In this document: piece by piece, positions 1 to 10,132 of the stretch
Numbering within the stretch: position 1 is the first letter of the stretch
Layout: every line of letters begins with the position of its first letter
Assembly (NCBI GenBank): GCA_029262055.1
Contig: JAJDAD010000020.1
Location: forward strand, 1 to 64,000
DNA from: Candidatus Zhuqueibacterota bacterium
GTDB taxonomy: Bacteria; Zhuqueibacterota; Zhuqueibacteria; Oceanimicrobiales; Oceanimicrobiaceae
Length of the DNA stretch: 64,000 nucleotides
Direction of reading: 5' to 3'
Made by a program: the position numbers and the translations under genes
The notes under the pieces: generated by a model
Told to the model about the DNA's origin: nothing
Seen by the model: only the letters and a program-made list of their open reading frames with translations
Database searches by the model: none

Positions 1-355
1 ATGATTCCACCGGAGACTCCGATGCGCAAGCGGCAGTTGGATAGTTAACAATAAGCTATATTGCGTTGATCTGAGTGAGGTCTGATGTCGAGCATATGTA
101 CTCATAACGTTGAGCGGTAAAGGTCTACCGTTGGCGTGGTAGCTTTCGACCTCTCGTCCGAAGCACGCGTACTCTGTCCCTGTGACACTCCGTCCGGAAA
201 TTGCTGACTCTCTCTCATCCTACTGTCGAAGCACGGCCACGGTAGACACTCGATAACGAGACCGCCTAGCACCTGGACCTTTCCGGTTGGTGTCCGAACA
301 CCAACTGTCAGGCAATGCCATCATGTTTCAGACATCACAAAAAGATGGGAGCTGT

Positions 356-1159
356 ATGATTATGAAACAAATGGTCATTGCTTCATTCGCCTTGTCAATA
401 GTCTTAATTGGATTCACCAATTGCAGATACATTCCGCAGGACCCTTCCCAACATTTCCACCCAGTCAGAGCAGCACCAAAACTCTCAAATGAGAACATAC
501 CTGCTCTGAGAGAAACGCAACAAACAAGGGCGGCAGAAAGACCGTGGCTCGAACACGCAGGCGTGATAGAATTTAAGTACCGGTGGGAATATCAGGATGG
601 TGTTGCCATTGGTGTTTCTTTGTACGTCGCGGAGACAAAAGAAATAGCAAGTAATTGGTTGTTGGAGAGACGGGCGTCGGCTAGTCTCCCAATGGACTTT
701 TACTTCCCACGGGACGATCCCGCTGTTGTGGGTGACATATCTTTTGGAGGCGGTCAGCAATTCATTCGCGATAATATTGTTATTGTATTCCGTTCAGACA
801 CAACCATCACTGAAATGGCACAACAAATTGATTCACTGATCCTGGATGCTCCAGTGAGATTGTCGGCCCGCCAGATGACCCCGCTGATCAGCACGTTTAC
901 GATCACTGAAAACCCCGTGCAATTCCGGAGTACGACCAGGCTAATAATTGATGTTGAAAATCCTGTGAACGGAGAGTTGTTCTATGATTGGAGATTCACG
1001 CCCGGGTCCGAGAATTGGGGAGGAATTGAAAGAGACGAATCAGGGAATTTCTATTACTGCGCGGACACATATGAGCCCGTTGAATATCTGACTGTTTACG
1101 TGATCAATGATGCAGGATTCTACTCATCAAAGACGCTGGCTATTCATATACAATTTTAA
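356..1159 (+). CDS. Hypothetical lipoprotein (ORF track start 287; likely start 356 or 362)
   Basis: Open frame; N-terminus MIMKQMVIASFALSIVLIGFTNC looks like a lipoprotein signal peptide with lipobox Cys. Confidence 0.6.
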   Translation: MIMKQMVIASFALSIVLIGFTNCRYIPQDPSQHFHPVRAAPKLSNENIPALRETQQTRAAERPWLEHAGVIEFKYRWEYQDGVAIGVSLYVAETKEIASNWLLERRASASLPMDFYFPRDDPAVVGDISFGGGQQFIRDNIVIVFRSDTTITEMAQQIDSLILDAPVRLSARQMTPLISTFTITENPVQFRSTTRLIIDVENPVNGELFYDWRFTPGSENWGGIERDESGNFYYCADTYEPVEYLTVYVINDAGFYSSKTLAIHIQF

Positions 1160-1597
1160 GCAGTAATCCATTTCAAAGTCTGACGCACCACGCGCGTCCA
1201 TCATGTCGAAAAAGCATTTTCAAGGAGAGCGAGCGCGAGGTGCTCGACCAACGGGTTCGATTTGTAAACCACCGGCCCTGTCCCGCCCCCTGTTGAGATT
1301 CGATTCCAACGTGCGCAAGCTCGACGCGGTTCGTTGGTGGTGGGCGCATCTCTCTTCACTTCTCAGTCCTGTGCACCAAGGCCGGGCTTGTCATCCTCTT
1401 TGGTGGCCGCCCGGTCAAGTCCCGCCTTCCAAACTCCTCCTCCCACCTGGCATCCAATCATGCTCTCGCATTCGGCCCACCTGCGCTCTTTTTAGAGAAC
1501 CGAGCTTTCTATAGCCGGAGTCCTGACTCTGAAGCCGGATGACATCCTGGCCACAGATGTGGCCACTGCGATCGATCTGGCGGCCACCGTTCTTTTG

Positions 1598-1704
1598 GGT
1601 TGAATGAGAAAAACCTGGAAAATGGCATTTATTATTGCAGATTACAAGTAGGTCAGAGTCTTGTCACCACAAAGAAATGCTGCCTGGACGTTAAACCACC
1701 AGCA
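1598..1704 (+). pseudogene. Possible decayed T9SS type A C-terminal sorting domain remnant
   Basis: Frame at 1597 reads GLNEKNLENGIYYCRLQVGQSLVTTKKCCLD, resembling the end of T9SS domains (..SGIYFYRLQVG..TKKMLLLK); no N-terminal part found. Confidence 0.4.
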
Positions 1705-1817
1705 GGCAATCGCCAGGTTGCTACCGATTGGCACCCACCGGGAGGATGAAGTTCCAGAGGCTCAAAGGCTCACGTCGCAAGACAATAGCACACACACTCT
1801 ACGAAAGGCAGGCACGC

Positions 1818-3389
1818 ATGGCATTAAAAAGTCGGAAATGCAGTCGCAGGGATTTTCTCAAGTGGAGCGCTGCCGGAGCGGCCGCCAGCATGTTTCCCGC
1901 TTGCAGGTTTGTTGAGGGCAACAAGCGTCCGAACGTGCTCTTTATTGCAGTGGATGACCTGCGCCCGGAGCTTGGGTGTTACGGCAATTCGTTTGTAAAA
2001 ACGCCAAACATCGACCGGCTGGCGCAACAGGGCATGACCTTCACGCGAGCATACTGCCAGTCCGCAGTCTGCAATCCTTCCCGCGCCAGTCTGCTGACCG
2101 GCCTGCGCCCCGACACCATCGGCGTGTGGGACTTGCAGGCGAGGTTTCGCGACAACGTTCCCGATGCCGTTACTTTGCCGCAGTATTTCAAGCACAATGG
2201 TTACCATTCGGCCGGCATAGGGAAAATCTACCACAACACCATTCCTGACCCGCAATCCTGGAGTGAACCTAAGCTGCATATCGACGGCTACCCGTTTGAC
2301 CCCGATGCCGTCTATCGGGGCGCGGAGGGCGTGGCACACCAGGAAAGACGTAAACAGCAAATCCTCGCCGATGGTAACAAAGAGGAGCACATCGACCACC
2401 TGGGACAGTGGTATCTAAAGGCAGGCGCTACGGAGATAGTGGACATGCCGGATAACGTCTACTACGACGGCGCGCAGACCGATGTAGCTCTGACCAAGCT
2501 GCAGGAATTACAGGGGCTGGGGAAACCGTTCTTTTTTGGAATCGGTTATTACCGGCCGCATTTACCATTCAATGCACCCCAAAAGTACTGGGACATGTAC
2601 GACCCTGAGACCATTCCGCTGGCTGAGAACGATTTTGTTCCGGAGAATGCACCTCTGATGGCCTTGAACAATCTACGCGAGTTGCGCGGTTACACGGATT
2701 TCAACGACATTCTCAGACCACATGAGGGAAGAGTCAGCGAAAGCGATGCCCGCCGTCTGAAACACGGCTATCTGGCATCCGTGAGCTATATTGATGCGCA
2801 AGTGGGCAGGTTGCTCGAGCAACTCGACAGGCTGGGCCTGCGCGATAATACGATCGTTGCATTGTGGGGCGACCATGGCTGGAAACTGGGCGAGCATGCC
2901 AGTTGGTGCAAAATGACGAATTATGAGATCGACACACGAGCGCCTCTGATCATCAGCGCTCCCGGGGCGGCAACTCAGAATGGCCAGTGCGAGGAGATGG
3001 TCGAGTTTGTCGATGTCTATCCAACTTTGTGCGAATTGGCGGGCTTGAGCGTTCCGGCGGGACTGGAAGGCATCAGCGCGGTCCCACTGATGAAGAATCC
3101 AGGCCTGCCGTGGAAGGAGGCGGTGTTCAGCCAATTTCTACGAGAGGGCATCTGGATCGCGCCGGACGGCGTCGAGTACATGGGATATTCAATCAGAACC
3201 AGCCGCTACCGCTACGTGGAGTGGGTCAATTGGGAGACCAAAAAGACCGCTGCCTACGAGCTTTGTGATCACGATGTCGATCCGCAGGAAAATAACAACA
3301 TTGCCGGATTTGCTGAGCATGCGGCGACGGTCAAAGAAATGGCAGCCAGACTGAACGCGGGTTGGCAAGCTGCGTTACCGAAAGCGTAA
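1818..3389 (+). CDS. Sulfatase, iduronate-2-sulfatase-like, Cys-type, Tat signal
   Basis: CNPSRASLLTG formylglycine motif; NVLFIAVDDLRPELGCYG N-terminus; SRRDFLKWSAAGAA twin-arginine signal; ORF track begins at 1728. Confidence 0.92.
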   Translation: MALKSRKCSRRDFLKWSAAGAAASMFPACRFVEGNKRPNVLFIAVDDLRPELGCYGNSFVKTPNIDRLAQQGMTFTRAYCQSAVCNPSRASLLTGLRPDTIGVWDLQARFRDNVPDAVTLPQYFKHNGYHSAGIGKIYHNTIPDPQSWSEPKLHIDGYPFDPDAVYRGAEGVAHQERRKQQILADGNKEEHIDHLGQWYLKAGATEIVDMPDNVYYDGAQTDVALTKLQELQGLGKPFFFGIGYYRPHLPFNAPQKYWDMYDPETIPLAENDFVPENAPLMALNNLRELRGYTDFNDILRPHEGRVSESDARRLKHGYLASVSYIDAQVGRLLEQLDRLGLRDNTIVALWGDHGWKLGEHASWCKMTNYEIDTRAPLIISAPGAATQNGQCEEMVEFVDVYPTLCELAGLSVPAGLEGISAVPLMKNPGLPWKEAVFSQFLREGIWIAPDGVEYMGYSIRTSRYRYVEWVNWETKKTAAYELCDHDVDPQENNNIAGFAEHAATVKEMAARLNAGWQAALPKA

Positions 3390-3390
3390 A

Positions 3391-4710
3391 ATGTCGGGGC
3401 CTGACCAAGTCTCACCGTTTCATGTTATGGCCAAGCCGATTGGCCCGATCTGCAATATCGATTGCCACTACTGTTTCTATTTAGAGAAAGAAAAACTCTA
3501 TCCGGAGAAAGCGGCGGGCAAAGCCAACTGGGCAATGCCCGACGAGGTCTTGGAGTCGTACATCCGGCAGAAATGCGAAGTTGGAGATGCGCCGGCAGAG
3601 AACTTTGCCTGGCAGGGAGGTGAGCCGACCCTTCTGGGAGTCGATTATTTTCGCAACGTAGTGCGGCTGCAGCAGAAGTACGCCAATGGCAAAAAGATCG
3701 AGAATGCCTTTCAAACCAACGGCATTCTACTCGATGATGAGTGGTGCGAGTTTCTTGCCGCGAATGATTTTCTGGTTGGTTTGTCCATCGACGGCCCGCG
3801 CGCATTGCACGACAAATACCGGGTGGACAAAGGCGGGCAGCCAACCTTCGACAAAGTGATGGTGGGCATCGGATACTTGAAAAAGCACGGAGTTGACTTC
3901 AATACACTGACCGTGGTGCAGGATCACAACGGCGACTACCCACTCGACGTCTACCGGTTCTTGAAAGAAGCGGGCAGTGGTTTTTTGCAGTTTATTCCGA
4001 TTGTGGAGAGGCTGGCCGACAGTGTAAACCGCGATGGTTTGTCATTGGTACTGCCGGACCATGCCGATGCCAGAGTCAGCGACTGGTCGGTCAAGCCTGA
4101 GCAATTCGGGAGGTTTCTCATCGGCATTTTTGATGAGTGGGTGCGTAATGACGTCGGGCAGACTTACGTCCAGATGTTTGACGTTGCCCTGGAAGCCTGG
4201 GCCGGTCTCACCGCGAGCCTGTGCTTGTTCAACGAAACCTGCGGCCGCGCGCTCGCTCTGGAGCACAACGGAGATTTGTACTCCTGTGATCACTATGTTT
4301 ATCCGGCAAACAGACTGGGCAACATCATGCAGAACCCGATAAGTGCGATGGTCGAGTCCGGCCGGCAGATGCAGTTCGGTGTGGACAAACGTGACACCTT
4401 GCCGCGGTTCTGCCGCGAGTGCGACGTGCGCTTTGCGTGCAACGGTGAGTGCCCGAAGAACCGCTTCCTGAGCACGCCGGACGGTGAATTTGGCCTCAAT
4501 TATCTGTGTGCCGGCTACAAGATGTTTTTTAATCACATCGACCGCTACATGCATTTCATGGCCGGGGAACTGCGCGCGCAGCGTCCGCCTGCGAACGTCA
4601 TGGCATGGGCCCGGCAAAAAGACCAGGGTTTCCCATCCCTGCGGACCGGCAGGAATGACAAATGTCCCTGCGGCAGTGGCAAGAAGTACAAACAGTGTTG
4701 CGCAGTTTAG
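3391..4710 (+). CDS. Anaerobic sulfatase maturase (radical SAM/SPASM) with C-terminal SEC-C motif
   Basis: CNIDCHYC radical SAM motif, Cys-rich SPASM region (CRECDVRFACNGECPKNRF), C-terminal GRNDKCPCGSGKKYKQCC. Confidence 0.92.
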   Translation: MSGPDQVSPFHVMAKPIGPICNIDCHYCFYLEKEKLYPEKAAGKANWAMPDEVLESYIRQKCEVGDAPAENFAWQGGEPTLLGVDYFRNVVRLQQKYANGKKIENAFQTNGILLDDEWCEFLAANDFLVGLSIDGPRALHDKYRVDKGGQPTFDKVMVGIGYLKKHGVDFNTLTVVQDHNGDYPLDVYRFLKEAGSGFLQFIPIVERLADSVNRDGLSLVLPDHADARVSDWSVKPEQFGRFLIGIFDEWVRNDVGQTYVQMFDVALEAWAGLTASLCLFNETCGRALALEHNGDLYSCDHYVYPANRLGNIMQNPISAMVESGRQMQFGVDKRDTLPRFCRECDVRFACNGECPKNRFLSTPDGEFGLNYLCAGYKMFFNHIDRYMHFMAGELRAQRPPANVMAWARQKDQGFPSLRTGRNDKCPCGSGKKYKQCCAV

Positions 4711-5112
4711 AGAGTGGAAGTCGGGTGTATCGCTGTACTCTGCTAGCGCCTGGTCGCAGGGCTTCAGCGCATTCACGGTGAGAGGCCATAATCCGGCCGA
4801 GATGCCGCCAGATTTCCGAAACTGTCATCAGCCTGTGACGAGTGAAAAGCGCGTCTTGCTATGTTTTTGCTGGTTTACGACAGCAAAAAGTCGCATAATA
4901 TACAACGGCGTTACTTTATTTCGAAGTTGGTCCGCCTGTCGGATCTGATTTCCTTTTCTGTTACTCAATTCAGGCTCATTCCGCTAGTCACTGTTCGCTG
5001 TGTTTTAGGTACCATCAGGAGTCGTGCGGGGAACACTCGATTCAACGAGTCCCTCTGTCTGGCTGCCCGTTGAAAGCATTCTTTGCAAGGCATTCTCTAT
5101 TTGGGATAGCAG

Positions 5113-6780
5113 ATGATCAGGTCGAGCTGGAAACATTCCTCATATCTGTTTGTGCTTCTTGGGTGCTTGCCACTTATGTTCACCCAGAGCTCTTGCAGAG
5201 AACGGACCACACCGACGCCAAAGATCCGTTTGGGTGGCACATACCGTATCCCCGTGACCGCAGATATAACCTCTCTTGACCCAATATCAGGCCAGCTCCA
5301 TTCCTGGACAATCGGCAGTCAGATATTCGAGGGATTGCTTACCTACTCACGAGATGAATCCAACATCATCCCGTTGCTGGCAGAGAGTTATGAAATCAAC
5401 GGCCCCACGCTAACCTTTCATCTTCGCCAGGGCGTGCGGTTCCATGATGACGCTTGTTTTCCTGACGGCAAAGGTCGTGAACTGACCGCGGAGGATGTCA
5501 AATATTCATTTGAACGAAGATGGAAGAATCTAATTGACCGACGCACTGCAAGGTTTGAGCCATTTCTGGGGTACGAGGAGTTCATCGCCGGCAAGTCGCC
5601 ACACGTCGAGGGATTCAGAGTGGCGGATAAGTATACTTTTGAAATTCAATTGACAAACCCATACCCCGGCCTATTCCGTGATGAAATTGCCTATATCGGT
5701 TTCTTTATCATTCCGAGAGAAGCTGTTGAATACTACGGAGAGGATTTCAAGTTGCATCCGGTGGGCACCGGGCCATTCAGGTTCTCTGAGTTTGAACCCA
5801 ATGAAAAGTTGGTGCTGGTCAAAAACGAAAACTACTGGGGCTTTGAACAAGGTGTCCGCCTGCCATATCTTGATGCCGTCGAGTATCATTTGTATTCCCC
5901 GGGAGAGACCCACAAGATGCTCTTTGACTTTAGAACAGGAAAGCTTGACGAATCTAGTCAGAATGTTGTCAGAAATCTGGCAGATCTTGCCGGGTTCGAC
6001 CTGGAGAAGAATCTTATATTCAAAGGTTGGTTGAAAGACCAGGACGTGCAGTTTGTCAAGGACTCAGTTTTTCGTAAACTGCGGTACATTGAGATTTATG
6101 AGTCAAACAGGAAAGTGCGGCAGGCAATTTCATATGCTATCGATCGAAAGAGACTCGTCGCAGGTCAACAAAGCATTTTTCAAAACTATGAAGTTGCCAA
6201 TGGCCCGATTGCACCAAATACGATTTTCTTCAATCCAGAACTCAAAGGGCAATATTACGACCCGGACAAAGCGCGGCGGCTGCTTGCCGAGGCGGGTTTT
6301 CCGAATGGCGAAGGCTTACCTGAATATCCTTTCTATTATGCTCCGGGTCCGGACTCAGAGCAGATCGTTCGCGACCTAAGAGCTGTTGGCTTCAAAATTA
6401 GAAGAATAAATAAGCATCCGGGGTGGCGTGAAGTCTTCTATGGGCCCGGCCCCTTGCTTGCCTGGATGCGAAATCAAATCACTTCTCCGGAGGCGTATGA
6501 TGTTCTCGATTTGATTGATGGACAACCGGAGTGTCTGACGGACAGCTTGTTTTTGGGAGCCTTCCGGGAATGGCGGAAGAATGACGAGAACTTCAAGGAT
6601 TTGAATTTGATGCACCGTGTTGAAGAAATTGCCTGTGACATTACCCCGCAAGTCTTTCTTTACCATATTGGTGGAGACTTTAGATTCCTGCAAAGCTACG
6701 TGAGAGGCAGACAGCCTGGCAATGCCTGGGGGCACAAATTACACTATGTCTGGCTCGATAAAGATAAAAGGGCCGAATGA
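5113..6780 (+). CDS. Family 5 (peptide/oligopeptide) ABC extracellular solute-binding protein, lipoprotein
   Basis: GTYRIPVTADITSLDPISGQ, FEGLLTYSRDE, AEDVKYSFERRW, VRQAISYAIDRKRLV motifs; signal peptide with Cys. Confidence 0.88.
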   Translation: MIRSSWKHSSYLFVLLGCLPLMFTQSSCRERTTPTPKIRLGGTYRIPVTADITSLDPISGQLHSWTIGSQIFEGLLTYSRDESNIIPLLAESYEINGPTLTFHLRQGVRFHDDACFPDGKGRELTAEDVKYSFERRWKNLIDRRTARFEPFLGYEEFIAGKSPHVEGFRVADKYTFEIQLTNPYPGLFRDEIAYIGFFIIPREAVEYYGEDFKLHPVGTGPFRFSEFEPNEKLVLVKNENYWGFEQGVRLPYLDAVEYHLYSPGETHKMLFDFRTGKLDESSQNVVRNLADLAGFDLEKNLIFKGWLKDQDVQFVKDSVFRKLRYIEIYESNRKVRQAISYAIDRKRLVAGQQSIFQNYEVANGPIAPNTIFFNPELKGQYYDPDKARRLLAEAGFPNGEGLPEYPFYYAPGPDSEQIVRDLRAVGFKIRRINKHPGWREVFYGPGPLLAWMRNQITSPEAYDVLDLIDGQPECLTDSLFLGAFREWRKNDENFKDLNLMHRVEEIACDITPQVFLYHIGGDFRFLQSYVRGRQPGNAWGHKLHYVWLDKDKRAE

Positions 6781-8615
6781 CTGTCATGCATCTCAAGAAT
6801 CTCATTCAGAATCTAAAAATCAAACAGAAACTGATCCTGGTCTTCTTGCCGATCCCATTGCTCGGAATTGTAATGATCGGATCTTTTTGGCATGGGAGCG
6901 CCCTCAAAGCCGTCGAAGACTCTCTGAAGGAACAGACATCTATTCTTGCTGAAAACGCCTCCCTTTTGGTTGAAGGCTACCTAAACGAAAGGACAGTGGA
7001 AGTCAAATCTGTCTCCCAGTTGGGCTGGATAGAGGCCTTTTTTAGGGAGGCAAATGGAAGGAAGTCGCCGCCGGAGAATTATCAAAGCAAAATGAAACGT
7101 TTGCTTATGGACCTGGGTGGCGGTTATTTTCAGATAACCTGCGCTGACCGCAACAGTGGCCTTTTTGCTAAAGCACAGCTCACCTCATTCTTACCAAGCG
7201 ACAAGATTCCCGTCCATTTCGAAACGCGCATTTTTAACAACCAGGACATGATGGGCGTCAAGGAATCATCCGGCGCGAGCGCAGGCGAAGTGTTCATCTC
7301 TAATGTTAGAAGTATCCGCGGCTCGAAAGCACTCATTCTTTCAACACCTGTTGGCAATGATGAATCTACCAAGACGTTAGGGACGATAGCTTTCAACATC
7401 GGCATATCCAAGATCGCCGACGAGATCGAAACTCAGAACCTGGGTGTTGCGAGTCAAGCAATGATTCTGGGCAGGGGGGGCGAAGTGCTCTACCACACCG
7501 ACAGAAGAAAAGTCAATCAGAATATCAACGCGGTTATGCCCTTCATGGCTCATGCCTTTGATTCTAAACTTGCTGCAAAGCAGGCCAGCACAACCTTTCG
7601 CAATGAGCATAATGAGAGATGGATTATCTCCGCTGCTTCTGTTAAAAGGACCGGCTGGACCATCGCTATTTCGAGCCCGGTCAAACCGTTCACTCAGTCA
7701 ACGGAACGTGCGGGATTGATCGGCTTCGCCGCCACGGTCAGTGTTTCACTTCTGCTTTTGTCATTGATTAATCGTTTTAGTAAGAAGTTTGTAGATGATA
7801 TTTCGGAGGTGACTGAGGGGGCCAGAGCGGTCGCTTCAGGCGATCTCAATCGCCAGCTTCCGGTCCGTGCCGGTGACGAAATTGGCGGACTGGCAAAGGA
7901 TTTTAACAAAATGTCGGCAGACCTGAAGCGCCTTATCAAAGAACGTCAGGCCAATGAGACGCTGATAGCCATAGGTAGGTTTTCATCGGCGCTGGCACAT
8001 GATCTACGCAATCCGGTTGAGGGCATAAGACTACTATCGAGTGAACTCAAGAAGCGAATCAATGCAACAGATTCTGCCCGTGAGGTTGCAGATGCCATCT
8101 CACAATCTGCTGCCAATCTGTCTGTACTGGTCAATCAATCTTTGGATTTTGCGCGTTTGAACAAGCCCAACGTCGCCAGGGCAGAGTTGGTCCGGGTAGC
8201 AGAAGAAGTGCTTAGTGACCTGCAATTTGGGGAGGTCGCCTTCACAAGAGAATACTCGAAGAGTTTGCCGAAAGTCGACGTCGATGCCATACAAATCAGA
8301 CGGGTATTGACAAATCTGCTGCAGAACGCGATCGAAGCTTGTCGGCGTACCGAACAACGGTGTCAGGTCAAGCTCATTATCCGGAGGGAGGGTGCAAAAG
8401 CAAGGATCGAAGTCGTCGATACGGGCACGGGTATCGCAGCGACCGCAAAAGAGAATATTTTTGAGCCCTTCTTTTCGACAAAAGCAAGCGGACACGGATT
8501 GGGACTGGCATTTGTACGGCAGATTATTACAAATCACCATGGGAATATTACATTTACCAGCGAACCCGGACACGGTACGCGCTTCGTCATCGAGCTGCCG
8601 GTGCCGGAACAATAG
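6777..8615 (+). CDS. Sensor histidine kinase (periplasmic Cache-like sensor, HAMP, HisKA, HATPase)
   Basis: Two TM segments, HAMP region, ALAHDLRNPVEG H-box, NLLQNAIEA N-box, GHGLGLAFVRQI G-box. Confidence 0.93.
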   Translation: MTVMHLKNLIQNLKIKQKLILVFLPIPLLGIVMIGSFWHGSALKAVEDSLKEQTSILAENASLLVEGYLNERTVEVKSVSQLGWIEAFFREANGRKSPPENYQSKMKRLLMDLGGGYFQITCADRNSGLFAKAQLTSFLPSDKIPVHFETRIFNNQDMMGVKESSGASAGEVFISNVRSIRGSKALILSTPVGNDESTKTLGTIAFNIGISKIADEIETQNLGVASQAMILGRGGEVLYHTDRRKVNQNINAVMPFMAHAFDSKLAAKQASTTFRNEHNERWIISAASVKRTGWTIAISSPVKPFTQSTERAGLIGFAATVSVSLLLLSLINRFSKKFVDDISEVTEGARAVASGDLNRQLPVRAGDEIGGLAKDFNKMSADLKRLIKERQANETLIAIGRFSSALAHDLRNPVEGIRLLSSELKKRINATDSAREVADAISQSAANLSVLVNQSLDFARLNKPNVARAELVRVAEEVLSDLQFGEVAFTREYSKSLPKVDVDAIQIRRVLTNLLQNAIEACRRTEQRCQVKLIIRREGAKARIEVVDTGTGIAATAKENIFEPFFSTKASGHGLGLAFVRQIITNHHGNITFTSEPGHGTRFVIELPVPEQ

Positions 8616-8662
8616 CTGTCACTGCGGCGACTGTCATTACGAGGTGAACATGGGACCGGTTC

Positions 8663-10060
8663 ATGACTGCTTCTAAAGCCACAATACTCGTCATCGATGA
8701 CGAACTCTCCATCCGGAAATCCATTGCATTGTCAGTGCGCGATGAAGGGCATACCGTTCTGGAGGCTGAGTCCCGCCGAGAGGCCCTGGAGTTGCTTGCA
8801 CACAAGCAGTTCGACCTGGTCATAACCGATCTGTTCGTGCCGACAGAGTCCGATGGCGTGGCTATTCTGGAGTCTTGCAAGCACCAGCAACCAGAAGCCA
8901 TGCTGCTGGTCATGACGGCCCACGGCTCCATTGAACGAGCCGTATCTGCGGTCAAAGTAGGTGCTGATGACTTTCTGCAAAAAGGCTTCACCATGGCCGA
9001 GCTAAAGCTGCGCATAGACCGGTTGTTGCAACATCGACGGCTCAGTGAAGAAAATCGGCGATTAACGCAGAAGTACGACCGCTTGCGAAGTGAGGTCGAG
9101 AACCGTTACCGTTTTGACGAAATCATCGGCAACAGCAAAGTCATTCGCGACCTGCTGCAATCGCTGTCAAGAGTCGTGGATGATCGCGATGTCACCGTTC
9201 TGATTCAAGGTGAAAGCGGCACCGGTAAAGAGCTGGTGGCGCGTGCAATTCACTACAATGGCCCGCGCGAGGCAGGGCCGTTTGTAACTGTCAACTGTGC
9301 CACGCTGCCCGAGCACCTGCTTGAAAGCGAACTGTTTGGCCATGAAAAAGGCGCGTTCACAGGAGCGTTGCGCGCGCGACCGGGCAAGTTTGAAGTGGCG
9401 GATGGGGGTACGGTCTTTATCGATGAGGTAGGAGAGATCAGCCCTGAGGTACAGGTGAAGCTGCTGCGGTTCACGCAGAATCGCACGTTTGAGCGGGTTG
9501 GCGACAATCGGCCCATTACTGTTGATGTGCGGATTCTCACTGCAACCAATCGCGACTTGCCGGAAGCCGTGGCCCAGGGACGGTTTCGGCAGGATTTGTT
9601 TTATCGGCTCAACGTAATTCCTGTTGACTTGCCGCCTCTGCGGGAACGAAAAGGTGACATTCCGCTGCTGGTGAATCATTTTGCCAGGAAGTTCGCCACG
9701 CAAAAGGGACGAGAGGTGCGCTTCACACCCGCAGCTCTGGCTCGTCTGGAGCAGCAGCAATGGCCCGGAAATGTGCGCGAGTTGGAGAACCTGGTGGAGA
9801 GGCTTGTGGTGACCGCCCCGCAGACGACTATCCTGCCCATGCATCTGCCTGCTGAGTTTTTGGACCGGTCAGAAAGAGCGTCGCTGGCCGTGACCGGGAA
9901 TGAAACACCACTGAAGGACGCCTGCCGGGAGTTTGAGAAACTGGTCATTTTGCAAGAGCTGGAAAGGAATCACTGGAACATCACCGAGGTGGCGCGCATC
10001 CTGGGGGAACGACGTGACACCTTAAGCCGGAAGATCAAGAGGTACGGTTTGAAGCAATAG
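8663..10060 (+). CDS. NtrC-family sigma-54-dependent response regulator
   Basis: REC domain (DDELSIR..VITDLFVP), GESGTGKE Walker A, GAFTGA motif, C-terminal Fis-type HTH. Confidence 0.96.
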   Translation: MTASKATILVIDDELSIRKSIALSVRDEGHTVLEAESRREALELLAHKQFDLVITDLFVPTESDGVAILESCKHQQPEAMLLVMTAHGSIERAVSAVKVGADDFLQKGFTMAELKLRIDRLLQHRRLSEENRRLTQKYDRLRSEVENRYRFDEIIGNSKVIRDLLQSLSRVVDDRDVTVLIQGESGTGKELVARAIHYNGPREAGPFVTVNCATLPEHLLESELFGHEKGAFTGALRARPGKFEVADGGTVFIDEVGEISPEVQVKLLRFTQNRTFERVGDNRPITVDVRILTATNRDLPEAVAQGRFRQDLFYRLNVIPVDLPPLRERKGDIPLLVNHFARKFATQKGREVRFTPAALARLEQQQWPGNVRELENLVERLVVTAPQTTILPMHLPAEFLDRSERASLAVTGNETPLKDACREFEKLVILQELERNHWNITEVARILGERRDTLSRKIKRYGLKQ

Positions 10061-10132
10061 TGACACCTGCGGCTATCAACCGGCTTTCCTTGGGAAAGTC
10101 GGTCTTTGCCGATCTGAAACAAACGCCACACT

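Noticed and set aside
1203-1514. 103-aa ORF with WWWAHLSS.. resembling commonly mis-annotated translations of tRNA-like antisense DNA
   Set aside because: No tRNA cloverleaf could be recovered on either strand, no SD, biased composition; treated as spurious or decayed DNA.
1824-2399. Long minus-strand ORF inside the sulfatase gene
   Set aside because: Antisense to a clear coding frame; shadow ORF of GC-rich codons.
4042-4776. 244-aa minus-strand ORF
   Set aside because: Antisense to the sulfatase maturase; no recognisable motif.
4864-4889. Hairpin tttttgctg-gtttacga-cagcaaaaa
   Set aside because: No T tract or clear context; could be chance in AT-rich intergenic DNA.
9167-9844. 225-aa minus-strand ORF
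   Set aside because: Antisense to the AAA+ domain of the NtrC-type regulator.
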